DNA from: Erysipelotrichaceae bacterium | GTDB lineage: Bacteria > Bacillota_I > Bacilli_A > Erysipelotrichales > Erysipelotrichaceae | Assembly: GCA_003446295.1 (NCBI GenBank) | Contig: DMBB01000173.1 | Span: 1-6,610, forward strand | DNA: 6,610 bases | Direction of reading: 5' to 3' | Shown here: positions 6,468 to 6,610 of the stretch, one piece after another | Numbering within the stretch: position 1 is the stretch's first letter | Layout: each line of letters begins with the position of its first letter | Notes under the pieces: generated by a model | The model's input: the letters and a program-made list of their open reading frames with translations, nothing else | Database searches by the model: none | Told to the model about the DNA's origin: nothing | Program-made: the position numbers and the translations under genes

Positions 6468-6610
6468 TCAGCACATACCTCCTCATCCACTTCTGATACT
6501 GATCGCATTCAGATCGCTGTGCTCTCTGGTCACACTCTTCGGTACAACCGGCACAAGGACATCTGCTTTCGATGTCCAAGCGTCTCATGTGTTCAATGAA
6601 CTCTTCGTCT
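6460..6610 (-). CDS. Small cysteine-rich hypothetical protein (partial, 5' end off window)
   Basis: The frame is open from the right edge (first full codon at 6609) to a TAG at 6462-6460 and encodes the last 49 residues of a protein I do not recognise. The visible part begins DEEFIEHMRRLDIESR, has a cysteine cluster CPCAGCTEEC (residues 17-26 of the visible part) plus a further Cys nine residues on, and ends in a charged/aromatic tail QYQKWMRRYVLNG. The Cys spacing could bind zinc or an iron-sulfur group, but no known domain can be assigned. An internal ATG at 6588 has no well-placed binding site, so the true start is probably outside the window. The 8-base overlap with the HNH gene and the HNH binding site within it show that it belongs to the same operon. 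Confidence 0.6.
   Translation of the reverse strand, partial: DEEFIEHMRRLDIESRCPCAGCTEECDQRAQRSECDQYQKWMRRYVLNG
6477..6484 (-). promoter_or_regulatory. Ribosome binding site of the HNH gene
   Basis: GAGGAGGT on the minus strand, 9 bases before ATG 6467. It lies inside the coding end of the upstream cysteine-rich gene. Confidence 0.8.

Overview
The window is the head-morphogenesis and DNA-packaging module of a tailed, siphovirus-like bacteriophage or prophage. Every real gene lies on the minus strand, so transcription runs from the right end of the window to the left. The gene order (HNH endonuclease, small and large terminase, portal, prohead protease, major capsid protein, gp6-type connector, head-tail adaptor, HK97 gp10-like protein, tail-completion protein) is the classic HK97/Sfi21-type order. 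Strong AGGAGG-type ribosome binding sites, moderate G+C (roughly mid-40s by eye) and protein types familiar from low-to-moderate-GC Gram-positive phages suggest a Bacillota (Firmicutes) host, perhaps an anaerobic gut clostridium. That host call is inference. No integrase, lysogeny gene, tRNA or attachment site is present, so phage and prophage cannot be told apart.

Layout from right to left, in transcription order. At 6610-6460 is the 3' end of an unrecognised small cysteine-rich protein. Overlapping it is an HNH endonuclease (6467-6165). A gap of about 97 bases follows (6164-6068), with a run of six G on the plus strand flanked by a 30-bp-spaced direct repeat; this is a candidate cos packaging site. 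Next are the P27-type small terminase (6067-5732), the large terminase with ATPase and nuclease motifs (5735-4086), the portal (4071-2902), the prohead protease (2921-2313) and the major capsid protein with an N-terminal delta-like coiled coil (2323-1232). The module ends with the connector (1218-940), head-tail adaptor (937-626), gp10-like protein (639-256) and the start of a tail-completion protein that runs off the left edge (259-1).

How the genes work together: the small and large terminases, probably with the HNH protein, recognise and cut concatemeric DNA at the cos-like site and pump it through the portal into a prohead. The prohead is built from the capsid protein, whose N-terminal segment probably replaces a separate scaffold and is removed by the protease. 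The small proteins at the left close the head and form the joint to the tail. Most genes abut or overlap by 4 to 20 bases, which suggests one operon with translational coupling. For four genes (small terminase, portal, protease, adaptor) the longest open frame overstates the N-terminus, and a well-placed ribosome binding site identifies a shorter start.

I found no sign of an undescribed system such as a defence island, retron or CRISPR array. The items most worth a second look are the candidate cos region and the unrecognised cysteine-rich protein upstream of the HNH gene.
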